Shown here one piece after another: positions 13,854 to 21,156 of a stretch of 64,000 bases of DNA. The first letter of the stretch is position 1. Each line of letters starts with the position of its first letter. Origin of the DNA: Allopusillimonas ginsengisoli (GTDB lineage: Bacteria > Pseudomonadota > Gammaproteobacteria > Burkholderiales > Burkholderiaceae_B); contig NZ_SDQE01000003.1 in assembly GCF_004153455.1 (NCBI RefSeq), positions 342,742-406,741 on the forward strand, written 5' to 3'. Below the pieces are notes generated by a model. The model was not told the origin of the DNA and did no database searches. It saw only the letters and a program-made list of their open reading frames with translations. The position numbers and the translations under genes are program-made.

Positions 13854-13982
13854 ACCCATCAAGCGGACTCTGACCCAATACCCCTAGCCCTTTTTCCTGG
13901 CGGATGCGGGGCGCGCCGTGCTGTGCGGCAGGGGTCTTGGCTGAGGGTCTGCATCACATTCCCAACTCAGGGAGATACCACT

Positions 13983-14402
13983 ATGGATACCGTAATTGGC
14001 CGGGTTGCCTCGGTCGGAGCAACTGCGCCCGACGACTGGAGCGCAGCGCAAGAAGGCAGGTACTACGCCCTGCTGCATGAAATCGAGGTCGAGACTCACA
14101 AGAAGGTGCGCGACGTAGTGATCGGCGTCCTGTCTGGCGTCTTGCCGCAATGCCGCATGCAAACACCTTTTGGCTTTCGCAACGTCAATGCCGTAGACAT
14201 ATTTCGCGCCGTGACTGAGGAACTAAGGAACGAGGACTTTGAGACTGTCATCCCCGGCTATGACGACGACCTACCACTGGATGAAATGGCAAAGCTCTTG
14301 GCATCGTCACCCACCAATGCCGCCAAGGCACTGATTGATGAGTACTGCCAACTCACCGCTCATACGCTGGCGTTCTGGCAAATGATGCAGGAGGGCTTAT
14401 GA
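13983..14402 (+). CDS. Phage protein of unknown function
   Basis: 139 residues from the ATG at 13983, with GGGAGA upstream. Mixed helical protein with an acidic stretch (PGYDDDLPLDEMAKLL). First gene after the large RNA locus and first of a coupled run leading to the recombination genes. No family recognised. Confidence 0.65.
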   Translation: MDTVIGRVASVGATAPDDWSAAQEGRYYALLHEIEVETHKKVRDVVIGVLSGVLPQCRMQTPFGFRNVNAVDIFRAVTEELRNEDFETVIPGYDDDLPLDEMAKLLASSPTNAAKALIDEYCQLTAHTLAFWQMMQEGL

Positions 14403-14467
14403 ACATCCTCCTACTAATCATCTACATCGTACAGATACCGATTCAGATCATGGGGGTCAGGGGATGA
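14399..14467 (+). CDS. Tiny hydrophobic peptide (putative)
   Basis: 22 codons, MNILLLIIYIVQIPIQIMGV then RG, overlapping the stop before it and the start after it by ATGA on both sides. It is one hydrophobic helix. Such tiny phage membrane peptides are often real, but evidence is only the overlap chain. Confidence 0.38.
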   Translation: MNILLLIIYIVQIPIQIMGVRG

Positions 14468-14622
14468 ACAAGATCACTCACATTTGGGGCCGCATCACGC
14501 TCGAGCACACCCGTCAGCCGGGAGACGATCAGAAAGCGCCTTGGTACGCATACCCGCTTGCTGCTGTCGTTTTGGCTGGCTTTTATGTGCTGGTATCGAC
14601 GTTGGATAAGACAGGATTTTAA
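14464..14622 (+). CDS. Small C-terminally anchored membrane protein
   Basis: 52 residues starting MNKITHIWGRITLEHTRQPG. A polar N-terminus is followed by one transmembrane helix (YPLAAVVLAGFYVLVSTL). Coupled to the preceding peptide by ATGA. Function unknown. Confidence 0.5.
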   Translation: MNKITHIWGRITLEHTRQPGDDQKAPWYAYPLAAVVLAGFYVLVSTLDKTGF

Positions 14623-14634
14623 AAGGATAAGGAT

Positions 14635-15363
14635 ATGAACGCAGTCATTGAAATGGAAAGCAAACCCAATACCGCTGTCGCAGTCGCGACTCCCGCTGAT
14701 CTGTTGCGCATTGCGGTCGAGCAAGGGGCAGATCTGGATAAGTTGGAGCGCCTCATGGATCTGCAAGACCGTTACAACGCAGCACAGGCCAAACGCGCCT
14801 ACGACGAAGCTTTTGCGGCATTCAAAGCCGAGGCGGTAAAGATCGTTAAAAACAAAGCCGTCGAGGGCAATAGTCCGCTTGCAGGCAAACGATATGCCGA
14901 GCTGCATGACATTGTGAAGGCAGTCACTCCGGCACTATCCAAGCATGGGCTGTCATCTTCCTGGAAGCTCACCAAGGATGAAAAAGACTGGATGGAAGTT
15001 ACCTGCTATTTGCGTCATGTCGGAGGGCATCAAGAATCCGTCTCCATGGGCGGGCCTCCAGATACAGGCGGCGCCAAAAACGCCATACAGGCCAGGGCCA
15101 GCACCAAAACGTATCTTGAACGCTACACCCTCAAGGCCATCACCGGGCTGTCCGAAGAAAACGACGATACGGACGGCAACGTGTACAAGCAGGCCGCGCT
15201 GGATGAATGGGTCGAGAAGGCGCAATCCGCAAAGAGCGCAAGCGAACTTATCCGCATCAAGAGAGACGGCAATGCGTTCTTCAGCAAGGCCCGTGATCGG
15301 GACAGTTTCAAGCAATTCAATGCCACCGTTTCCGCATTGATGGACGGACTGCAAGGGGGGTAG
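14635..15363 (+). CDS. erf: ERF-family single-strand annealing recombinase
   Basis: 242 residues, usual for the family. The ERF core is visible: FKAEAVKIVKNKAVEG, then RYAELHDIVKAVTPALSKHG, LSSSWKLTKD, then KNAIQARASTKTYLERYTLK and AITGLSEE. ERF proteins form rings on single-stranded DNA and anneal complementary strands during phage recombination and circularisation. It is followed after 2 bases by a YqaJ-type exonuclease, its natural partner; NinB (4468) is the mediator. Confidence 0.93.
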   Translation: MNAVIEMESKPNTAVAVATPADLLRIAVEQGADLDKLERLMDLQDRYNAAQAKRAYDEAFAAFKAEAVKIVKNKAVEGNSPLAGKRYAELHDIVKAVTPALSKHGLSSSWKLTKDEKDWMEVTCYLRHVGGHQESVSMGGPPDTGGAKNAIQARASTKTYLERYTLKAITGLSEENDDTDGNVYKQAALDEWVEKAQSAKSASELIRIKRDGNAFFSKARDRDSFKQFNATVSALMDGLQGG

Positions 15364-15365
15364 CA

Positions 15366-16025
15366 ATGAGTGAAATCTATTTCCGCTGCTCGAGCATTGG
15401 AAAATTGATGACTGAGCCGCGAACCAAAAGCGAGGGCCCATTATCAGTGGGCGCAAAGACCTACGTACGGGAACTGGCAAAGCAAGACATTTTCGGCGTC
15501 GAGTTTGAGATTTCCAGCAAGTACACGGAGAAAGGCATTGAAGTCGAGGGGGAGTCTATTGCCCTACTAAACAGGGTGCGCGGACTTTCTCTGGCCAAGA
15601 ACACGGAGCGGCGGGTAAAGGGACTACTGACCGGCGAGTGTGACCTTTTCGATGTAGCACGCAATCGTGGCCACGATATTAAATCCTCTTGGTCGACAGC
15701 CACTTTCCCCGGATGGGAAGCCGACTGCGTGGACAAGCTCTACGAATGGCAGATGCGTGGCTACATGCATCTTTGGGACGCAAGCGAATGGGAGGTCAAT
15801 TACACCATGGTTGATACGCCAGAGAGGCTAATCAGCTTTGAACCTCTCGGGATGCACCTCGTGTCTCATATACCCGAGCATTTACGCCTGACTAGTTGGG
15901 CCATCAAACGCGACAAAGGGCTTGAGCAACGCATGCTGGAGAAGCTTGAGCACGCCAAGGCGTACTACCTGCAAATCATTGAAGAATTTGACATCAACCA
16001 CCAACCATTGAAGGAAGCAGCCTAA
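15366..16025 (+). CDS. YqaJ/lambda-exonuclease-type recombination nuclease
   Basis: 219 residues of the PD-(D/E)XK fold. The catalytic core is seen in [10 protein letters not shown] (acidic residue) and [10 protein letters not shown] (D-x-K), followed by [12 protein letters not shown], the conserved QxxxY-type helix. It resects double-stranded ends to give the single strands that ERF anneals. Position between erf and the SSB-like gene supports this. Confidence 0.88.
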   Translation: MSEIYFRCSSIGKLMTEPRTKSEGPLSVGAKTYVRELAKQDIFGVEFEISSKYTEKGIEVEGESIALLNRVRGLSLAKNTERRVKGLLTGECDLFDVARNRGHDIKSSWSTATFPGWEADCVDKLYEWQMRGYMHLWDASEWEVNYTMVDTPERLISFEPLGMHLVSHIPEHLRLTSWAIKRDKGLEQRMLEKLEHAKAYYLQIIEEFDINHQPLKEAA

Positions 16026-16273
16026 TGGCCGAATACGACAACAGCGGAATTCTCTTTAAGAATGACCGAAAAGAGAAAGACTCGCATCCTGACTATACGG
16101 GAAACATTACGGTCAACGGGCAGGAGTTTTGGCTATCTGCTTGGCTCAAGAGCGGGCAGAAAGGCAAGTTCATGAGCCTGTCCGTAAAGCCCAAAGAAGC
16201 CCGCCAGTCTCAGCCCACACAACAACCAGCACGGCAGTCCAGTCCAGACGATTTGGGCGACGCGCCGTTCTAA
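16025..16273 (+). CDS. Small SSB-like phage protein
   Basis: 82 residues. A small beta domain ([20 protein letters not shown], then [12 protein letters not shown]) is followed by a Gln/Pro/Ser linker and an acidic tip DDLGDAPF. The tip resembles the SSB C-terminal DDxxxF peptide used to recruit partners. With erf and exonuclease upstream it probably binds single-stranded DNA. The start overlaps the exonuclease stop (TAATG). A 10-C run follows the stop. Confidence 0.68.
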   Translation: MAEYDNSGILFKNDRKEKDSHPDYTGNITVNGQEFWLSAWLKSGQKGKFMSLSVKPKEARQSQPTQQPARQSSPDDLGDAPF

Positions 16274-16290
16274 CCCCCCCCCCTTCCCCA

Positions 16291-16337
16291 CCACCATGAG
16301 GCGAGCGGCCTAATAAGTCGCTCGGTTGAATTCGTGC
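16291..16337 (+). promoter_or_regulatory. Repeated hairpin element, copy A
   Basis: CCACCATGAGGC (16291-16302), then a hairpin GAGCG(11 nt)CGCTC (16303-16323), then GGTTGAATTCGTGC (16324-16337). Flanks are identical to copy B at 16997; the stem differs completely but remains paired. It ends over the GTG start of the clamp-like gene, so it may control its translation. Confidence 0.7.
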
Positions 16338-16984
16338 CTACCATCCAAGTGAGCCCACTGGCTCTTAAAGCCGCGCACCGCGCCTCTGCGGTTGCCGATA
16401 TTCGCTATTACCTCGAAAGCGTATACATCGAAGCCACCCCAACTGAAACGCTTTGCGTAGCTACGGATGGACGCAGGTTGATAGTCGTGCGCAAGGAAGC
16501 AAGCAATGAAGTCGATGAAGCGGTACGAATAATCGTTCCGTCCAAGATAGTCAAAATGGTGATCGCTGGACGTAAAAGCGCCTTGCCAAAAATAGTGGAG
16601 CTAACCAACGATGGTTCCCACTGGTATGCGCCACTACCGGATCGCGTAAAGCTCGGATTTATGCCTATCGAGGCAAAGTATCCAGAATGGCGTGGCGTGG
16701 TGCCAAAAGCAACATCCAACGAGCCAGCAAACTACAACGCGGATTATCTGAAAGATATGCTCAATGCCGCCCGAGACTTGGGGGCCATTGGGCCTACGGA
16801 CATGCGTCTTGCGTATAACGGGCAGGCTGGTGGCGTGATCACGGCAGAGTGCACAGGAGAGTTCGGTTTTCTTGGCATCGTCATGCCATACCGGGACTTT
16901 GATAGGCCCGCCCGAGTGCCTGAGTGGGCGATAGCGAGCGAAACAGCCGACGAGCCAGAAGCCCATGAGACTGTATCGGCCTAA
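16334..16984 (+). CDS. DNA polymerase III beta-clamp-like phage protein
   Basis: 216 residues beginning at a GTG (16334) within the end of hairpin element A. The N-terminal half resembles a sliding-clamp domain: YYLESVYIEATPTETLCVAT followed by DGRRLIVV, then IIVPSKIVKMVI and later FLGIVMPYRD, the clamp C-terminal VMP-like element. It is about 60 percent of the length of chromosomal DnaN, so it has two rather than three clamp-like domains or is degenerate. It may act as a phage processivity factor. Confidence 0.72.
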   Translation: MPTIQVSPLALKAAHRASAVADIRYYLESVYIEATPTETLCVATDGRRLIVVRKEASNEVDEAVRIIVPSKIVKMVIAGRKSALPKIVELTNDGSHWYAPLPDRVKLGFMPIEAKYPEWRGVVPKATSNEPANYNADYLKDMLNAARDLGAIGPTDMRLAYNGQAGGVITAECTGEFGFLGIVMPYRDFDRPARVPEWAIASETADEPEAHETVSA

Positions 16985-16996
16985 CAAAACCCTTAA

Positions 16997-17045
16997 CCAC
17001 CATGAGGCCCAGGCTGCCAAGAACAGCCTGGGGTTGAATTCGTGC
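16997..17045 (+). promoter_or_regulatory. Repeated hairpin element, copy B
   Basis: CCACCATGAGGC (16997-17008), hairpin CCAGGCTG(7 nt)CAGCCTGG (17009-17031), then GGTTGAATTCGTGC (17032-17045). It sits 13 bases after the clamp stop and 50 bases before the next gene. Confidence 0.7.
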
Positions 17046-17094
17046 GCACCAACCCAGCGCTTATAGGCGCCATTACCGCACAGGAGCAAGACCA

Positions 17095-17415
17095 ATGACA
17101 TTAGACGAACTAAACGCATTAAAAAAAGAGGCTGATAACTTCCATTGGGAATCATGCCGAGCCAAAGAATTGAGCGACAAGCTTGCAGGCATACGTAATG
17201 GAGAGAAGCCGCTAATGGTTGCGTACAAAGAACTCGGGAACTGGAATGATCGTATTAAGAGCGCTATCGAAGGCATCATCAATGAATGCGGCCATGACCT
17301 GCTACGAATTGTGGAAATGCGCCACGATGCACACGCCAGGCTGAAAAGTGAGCAGGCCAAGCAGAAATTGGCTGTGATCTCGGCGGCATTGGGAGGCAGT
17401 CATGACAACAAATAG
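17095..17415 (+). CDS. Phage coiled-coil protein of unknown function
   Basis: 106 residues, almost entirely helical (LDELNALKKEADNFHWESC, then HARLKSEQAKQKLAV). GGAGCAAG lies upstream. The 3' end overlaps the next gene by 14 bases. Copy B of the hairpin element precedes it. No family recognised. Confidence 0.6.
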   Translation: MTLDELNALKKEADNFHWESCRAKELSDKLAGIRNGEKPLMVAYKELGNWNDRIKSAIEGIINECGHDLLRIVEMRHDAHARLKSEQAKQKLAVISAALGGSHDNK

Positions 17416-17905
17416 CGCACCGAGCGTTGAGGAACTGGCGCAGATAGTCACTGATCACCTGACCGCCGCCTATGTCTGTACCCGTGTCTGGGAGGCATGG
17501 AGCTACGGAACGATGGGGCCAGACGACTTTGTTGAGGCATCAGAAACAGAGATGGCCGACGAGATCGCCGCCGCCATTTCTGCCCGCTATAACCAACCCG
17601 CCATGCCTTGGATCAACGTCAAGGATCAACTGCCAGCGCCGGGGGTTTCAGTCCTTGTCTTCACACCGCCACAGCCTGGCGATTACCCGGGTGATGTTCG
17701 GGTCGAATTTGACTTCATCGATCCAGATAGTGACGAGTCTTGCTGGCACAACCACAACGAACATTACGAACACTACTGCTGCGTAGCAAAAGGTGGCAGC
17801 GACGTGTCGTGGACGGGGCCATCCGAGGAAGCGCCGTATACGCACTGGATGGCGATACCGGTTCTGCCGCGCGCCACCCTCACACAACAGGAGCAAGGGA
17901 AATGA
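17402..17905 (+). CDS. DUF551-domain phage protein, second copy
   Basis: 167 residues. An N-terminal helical region, then the DUF551 module (PWINVKDQLPAPGVSVLVFT, a Cys/His-rich HYEHYCCVAKGG, then PYTHWMAIPVLP). Related in its C-terminal module to the gene at 11311, suggesting module duplication or exchange within the phage. Function unknown. Confidence 0.72.
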   Translation: MTTNSAPSVEELAQIVTDHLTAAYVCTRVWEAWSYGTMGPDDFVEASETEMADEIAAAISARYNQPAMPWINVKDQLPAPGVSVLVFTPPQPGDYPGDVRVEFDFIDPDSDESCWHNHNEHYEHYCCVAKGGSDVSWTGPSEEAPYTHWMAIPVLPRATLTQQEQGK

Positions 17906-18228
17906 CGCGCATGAATTTGACCCAGTTCGCAGCGATGCTGGGCCTGCCAACCTCACATGATGTTGAATCACATATTCATGCCGGCCTGCGTAGCGCACCG
18001 ACCACGAAGACATACAAACGCTGGTTCGATTCCGAGCTGCGCCGCCTGCAAGCAGGCCGGGACGAAGCAGTACGCCGGTTTCGCGCAGCGGTGACAGCGG
18101 GCGAGATCGTAGACGCTGACGCCGATGTTGATCTTGAGCGTGTGGCGCAGGGCCATCCTGACAACATATCAACGCAAGCTGCGAAGCGTTTGCTTGAAAA
18201 GCGGCGAGTTGCACAGGAGCAATCATGA
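17902..18228 (+). CDS. Small phage protein
   Basis: 108 residues from the coupled ATG at 17902 (ATGA overlap). Basic and helical: MTRMNLTQFAAMLGLPTSHD suggests an HTH-like start, followed by FDSELRRLQAGRDEAVRRF. Overlaps the next start by ATGA. No family recognised. Confidence 0.6.
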   Translation: MTRMNLTQFAAMLGLPTSHDVESHIHAGLRSAPTTKTYKRWFDSELRRLQAGRDEAVRRFRAAVTAGEIVDADADVDLERVAQGHPDNISTQAAKRLLEKRRVAQEQS

Positions 18229-18554
18229 CAACCAAGACTGACGAACAAGAGCGAACCGCATTTGAGACTTGGGCGAAAGGCGCAGACATGCCTCTCGGAA
18301 TGTACAACGCTACTGATTACACGGACGGCGCGACACAGCTTTCATGGGACGGCTGGCAAGCAGGCCGCGCAGCAATGCGAGAGCGGCCCGCCATGCCTGC
18401 GGATGCTGAGGAAGATATCGAAGCCGCCGCAAAGACCCTAGCCGAATGCATGGATTATCCCTGGGAGTATATGCAGGAGGCGGGCCGCGTGACGATGCGA
18501 GAAAATGCACAGAGCGTCCTGAATGCCGCCCGCCGCCGCATTGAGGGGGAGTAA
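18225..18554 (+). CDS. Small phage protein
   Basis: 109 residues, acidic, with a repeated aromatic/Gly motif (LSWDGWQAGRAAM) like the family of short phage proteins with a WxGWQ/A-A-R module. Coupled to both neighbours. Function unknown. Confidence 0.6.
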   Translation: MTTKTDEQERTAFETWAKGADMPLGMYNATDYTDGATQLSWDGWQAGRAAMRERPAMPADAEEDIEAAAKTLAECMDYPWEYMQEAGRVTMRENAQSVLNAARRRIEGE

Positions 18555-18556
18555 CC

Positions 18557-18805
18557 ATGGAAGCAACAAAATTCTTTCAAGAATACGGATACTGGCGCGA
18601 CCGCGAACCTAGACTACGTGAGGTGGCCGGGGGAAATGCCACAAGCCTGTCTCTAGAAGCCGCCAACCAGATCAAGCACCTAAAAGGAGCTTTAAGCGAG
18701 CTTGCGTCCATCGTCGAGATTCACAGCCGTGCGACCAACAACAACTTCGCGTGGGCGGAGCTTGACGAGGCAAAAATCGCTCTTAGCGGTCAGCGCCGCA
18801 TTTAG
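18557..18805 (+). CDS. Small phage protein
   Basis: 82 residues starting MEATKFFQEYGYWRDREPRL; helical with a central segment EAANQIKHLKGALSELASIV that could form a coiled coil. GGGGGAG lies before the ATG. No family recognised. Confidence 0.58.
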   Translation: MEATKFFQEYGYWRDREPRLREVAGGNATSLSLEAANQIKHLKGALSELASIVEIHSRATNNNFAWAELDEAKIALSGQRRI

Positions 18806-18815
18806 GGGGAGTTAC

Positions 18816-19196
18816 ATGGCTGATCTCTTTTTCCTACAAGATAGCCGCAGTTATGTCGGCAATGACATGCTTTTCTGGGCCAAGGATGGCAATGGGTACA
18901 CGACCGACTTGCGAAAAGCGGAGATATACACCCGAGAACAGGCCCAGGCCCAACACAATAGCAGGCCAACCGATATACCTTGGCCCAAGCAATACATCGA
19001 CGCCAGGACACGCCCTGCTTGTGACATGCAGTACGTGAATCGAGATGATGCCCTGGCCGACACGGGGATCACCCTGGCGCCCCAGCAAGCTATCAGCAAA
19101 GAACGGCTTCGGTGCAGCGGCTGCGGTTCATTCATTTCTGAGGCCGATTTTTGGCGCGGCGAATGCCCTCGATGCGGAGCGGACAGCAGACCATGA
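18816..19196 (+). CDS. Phage protein with C-terminal zinc ribbon
   Basis: 126 residues from the ATG at 18816 (GGGGGAG upstream). The N-terminal part (FLQDSRSYVGNDMLFWAKDG, then YTTDLRKAEIYT) resembles a small phage module that contacts small molecules or nucleic acid. The C-terminus RCSGCGSFISEADFWRGECP and then RCG forms a four-Cys ribbon. Coupled to the ASCH gene by ATGA. Confidence 0.62.
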   Translation: MADLFFLQDSRSYVGNDMLFWAKDGNGYTTDLRKAEIYTREQAQAQHNSRPTDIPWPKQYIDARTRPACDMQYVNRDDALADTGITLAPQQAISKERLRCSGCGSFISEADFWRGECPRCGADSRP

Positions 19197-19465
19197 CCGA
19201 CCTTATCCTGCCCCTCAAGCGCGAATATTTCGAGCAGATCAAGGCTGGCACAAAGGCCGAGGAATATCGGCTCGTAACACCTTACTGGACACGACGCCTT
19301 GACCGCCGACACTTCACGCGCCTGATTCTCACCCTCGGGTATCCCCCGAAAGACGATGCCAGTCGCAGGATTGAACTGCCGTATCGAGGCTACGAAATCA
19401 AAACAATCACACATCCGCATTTCGGTCCCGAGCCAGTGCGCGTGTATGCCATACATCTAAGGTGA
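19193..19465 (+). CDS. ASCH-domain protein
   Basis: 90 residues with the phage-type ASCH pattern: LILPLKREYFEQIKAGTKAE then EYR, with the conserved K/G..T..E..R, followed by TLGYPPKD. ASCH domains have a PUA-like fold and bind RNA or modified nucleosides; some cut modified bases. Substrate is unknown here. Confidence 0.75.
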   Translation: MTDLILPLKREYFEQIKAGTKAEEYRLVTPYWTRRLDRRHFTRLILTLGYPPKDDASRRIELPYRGYEIKTITHPHFGPEPVRVYAIHLR

Positions 19466-19469
19466 AGAC

Positions 19470-19745
19470 ATGAACAACAAAGAGCGCGCCGCATTCCGAG
19501 AGGAAGGCGAAGTGATCATGAGCGTTTTACACGATAAGCAAGATGCCCGCATCCGTGAAGCACTCAAGCAGGCAGACAAAAGAGGTCGGCTTGGTGTCGT
19601 TGCCGCCGTCACTGGAATCGCAGGCGGCGAGCGCGAGTTGCGCAAGATCGCCCGCAAGATGGCTGATGAAGGTTTGGTTAGGCTTTCCGAAGATCTGGGC
19701 TGGTATTTGACTATAAAGGGGCAGAATGCAGCCAGAAACCTATGA
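19470..19745 (+). CDS. Small winged-helix-like protein
   Basis: 91 residues. The segment RLGVVAAVTGIAGGERELRK then a conserved KMADEGLVRLSEDLGWYLT fits a winged helix, with the wing near the C-terminus. Located before xis-int, it may regulate excision. Family uncertain. Confidence 0.58.
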   Translation: MNNKERAAFREEGEVIMSVLHDKQDARIREALKQADKRGRLGVVAAVTGIAGGERELRKIARKMADEGLVRLSEDLGWYLTIKGQNAARNL

Positions 19746-19785
19746 TGCCCGGGCCATGATCGCCCTCACCGCAAAGCACTGGTTA

Positions 19786-19810
19786 CAGCCCCCGAGTGGG
19801 GCTGATTTTA
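19786..19810 (+). terminator. Hairpin/attenuator before xis
   Basis: CAGCCCC-cgagt-GGGGCTG followed by ATTTTA. A weak intrinsic terminator directly before the xis ribosome site; it could limit read-through into xis-int. Confidence 0.55.
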
Positions 19811-19822
19811 TGGAGGTAAAGT

Positions 19823-20179
19823 ATGGAACTGACAGCCATACCGCCTGCACAGGCAGCACGCCTATTAGGGATATCCCGAAGCAAAGTCTATACCTTGGCT
19901 GCACCCGAAGGGCCGATCCCTTGCGTTCGCATCGGTAGGCGCGTGATCTTCGAGATGTCCGATCTGATGGAGTACAGAGAAAAATGTCGATCTATAGAGA
20001 CAAAGGCCACGGTTGTTTCGTCTTTGAATTCGACCGCTCGATTGAAAACAAGCGTGTCCGAGTTAGAAAGCGTCTTCCAAAAACTTGGAGTAAAACCCAA
20101 GCGGACGCCTTCGATCGCAAGGAGTCAGCGAGACTCTACGGCATCGCGACCGGCGTTGAGCGTCATCGGCACACCATAG
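19823..20179 (+). CDS. xis: AlpA/Xis-type excisionase (HTH_17)
   Basis: 118 residues, GGAGG upstream. The N-terminal 55 residues are a typical excisionase winged HTH: PPAQAARLLGISRSKVYTL, then GPIPCVRIGRRVIFEMSDL. The C-terminal 60 residues are read from DNA that also encodes the integrase N-terminus in another frame, a 196-base overlap, and look like unconstrained sequence. It should direct Int toward excision. Confidence 0.75.
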   Translation: MELTAIPPAQAARLLGISRSKVYTLAAPEGPIPCVRIGRRVIFEMSDLMEYREKCRSIETKATVVSSLNSTARLKTSVSELESVFQKLGVKPKRTPSIARSQRDSTASRPALSVIGTP

Positions 20180-20946
20180 AAGAAGCTGTCGTTGTCTACA
20201 TCAGGGACAAGAAGCACCTGAAATCCCACCAGTCCGCGGTAGAGCATCTTGCCGCGGTAGCGTGGGCCTACGAAGGAAAGTTCATAGACGAGCTTCCCGC
20301 GGCTGCTGAAAGAATCGTGGAGGAATCGGTAGGTTATGCCGCAGCTACTCTCAGAAACCGTATCGCACTACTTCGCGCCGCGTGTCGATGGGCATGGAAA
20401 AAGCACGCCATGGCAGACCGCGATCCAGCCGAGCGCCTTCAAATTCCCGCGGTAAACAACGAGCGCCATACCTACATCGATGTTGCGCAATTGCACAAAA
20501 TCATCCGGCACTGCAAGAACCCTCACGCCAGACGCGTCATCGTGACGGCCTTTTACACTGGCATGAGGCTATCGGAAATACTGAGAGCCACCATAGAAGG
20601 CGATTTCTTTGTCGTGCTGGACACCAAAAACGGAGACTCTATCAGGCGTGTGCCGCTGCATCCGCGGCTGGCGGCTTACCTTGAAGGGCATTGGCCTCCT
20701 GGCTGCAAGCAAAAAACCGTGCAAAAATGGTTTCAGCTTTCCAGAGACAAGGCGAGGTTGCCTGGAGTGCATTTCCACGACTTGAGGCATTCGACGGCTT
20801 CGGCGCTGATCAACGGGGATGTTGACCTGTATACGGTAGGCGTGATCCTTGGGCACAAAGACCCGCGGTCAACGAAAAGATACTCCCACCTGAACGATAA
20901 GACCCTGGCCGCGGCAATCGGCAAGATCGGGCAGAAAGTGGCCTAG
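19984..20946 (+). CDS. int: Tyrosine-recombinase integrase
   Basis: 320 residues. An N-terminal arm-binding domain (YRDKGHGCFVFEFDRS), core-binding domain, then the catalytic domain with FYTGMRLSEIL (Arg I), FHDLRHSTASAL (His-x-x-Arg), GHKDPRSTKRY (His/Lys region and the nucleophile Tyr). All catalytic residues are visible. It lies 108 bases from the tRNA-Ser(CGA) 3' half, its target. It starts within xis. Confidence 0.93.
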   Translation: MSIYRDKGHGCFVFEFDRSIENKRVRVRKRLPKTWSKTQADAFDRKESARLYGIATGVERHRHTIEEAVVVYIRDKKHLKSHQSAVEHLAAVAWAYEGKFIDELPAAAERIVEESVGYAAATLRNRIALLRAACRWAWKKHAMADRDPAERLQIPAVNNERHTYIDVAQLHKIIRHCKNPHARRVIVTAFYTGMRLSEILRATIEGDFFVVLDTKNGDSIRRVPLHPRLAAYLEGHWPPGCKQKTVQKWFQLSRDKARLPGVHFHDLRHSTASALINGDVDLYTVGVILGHKDPRSTKRYSHLNDKTLAAAIGKIGQKVA

Positions 20947-21053
20947 AAAATGGTGGGGGATTTTTTGACGGATTGGGTGGAATTCAGGGGGTTTACGGCA
21001 TCAGCGGGACTCTCAAGACCCGCATAAACACTGGCTTTAGCTATCCCATACCT
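20947..21053. other. Arm-site region between int and att
   Basis: No gene. This is where integrase arm sites and IHF sites are expected. A short inverted pair, CGGGACTCTCAAGACCCG, is present near 21004. Nothing else stands out. Confidence 0.4.
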
Positions 21054-21113
21054 GACTCGAAATCCGGTATACGTTTAGGCGTATCGTGAGTTCGAATCTC
21101 ACCCTGTCCGCCA
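21054..21113 (+). other. Attachment site: 3' half of tRNA-Ser(CGA)
   Basis: From GACTCGAAATCC the sequence is a tRNA-Ser 3' half: anticodon CGA (21058-21060), long variable arm TATACG..CGTAT, T arm GTGAG-TTCGAAT-CTCAC, acceptor 3' strand CCTGTCC, then G and CCA. The matching 5' half (acceptor GGACAGG) is absent to its left, where phage DNA lies. This is the orphaned copy left by integration; the intact gene should be at the left prophage end. Confidence 0.88.
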
Positions 21114-21124
21114 GAGATTCTTCA

Positions 21125-21156
21125 AAAGCCCTTGATTTTTTCAAGGGCTTTTTCTT
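21125..21156 (+). terminator. Original tRNA-Ser terminator
   Basis: AAAGCCCTTGA pairs with TCAAGGGCTTT around TTTTT, followed by TTC TTT. It marks the first chromosomal DNA outside the prophage. Confidence 0.8.

Larger units (their letters stand above)
12300..13950 (+). ncRNA. Very large structured non-coding RNA locus with tRNA-like domain
   Basis: 1.6 kb with no credible gene in a region where genes otherwise overlap. Strong helices: an H-type pseudoknot at 12351-12434; a perfect 14-bp helix 12546-12559/12783-12796 enclosing hairpins at 12562-12580, 12611-12631, 12645-12664 and 12693-12734; 13011-13021/13031-13041; a 16-bp helix with one mismatch, 13042-13057/13119-13134; 13262-13268/13281-13287; 13591-13600/13670-13679 enclosing two hairpins; a tRNA-like fold 13680-13803; and a 9-bp stem 13807-13815/13845-13853. 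GACCC and ACCCCT near 13870-13885 can pair with AGGGGT and GGGTC near 13935-13955. The 5' end is uncertain; a consensus -35 TTGACA is at 12301 but no good -10 follows. The style resembles GOLLD/ROOL-type phage RNAs, known to be giant and often near tRNAs; I cannot say it belongs to either. Confidence 0.78.
1..21113. mobile_element. Lambdoid-layout prophage (left end outside the window)
   Basis: The stretch is densely packed with phage-type genes: RusA, NinB, DUF1376 initiator, DnaB-like helicase, CII-like and Cro/CI-like regulators, ERF, YqaJ, Xis and Int. Gene order mirrors lambda: replication operon, switch region, accessory block, PL-like promoter, recombination genes, xis-int, att. The right boundary is the 3' half of tRNA-Ser(CGA) at 21054-21113. 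No virion or lysis genes are seen, so they should lie left of base 1. Core genes seem intact, so it may be inducible; this is inference. Confidence 0.93.
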
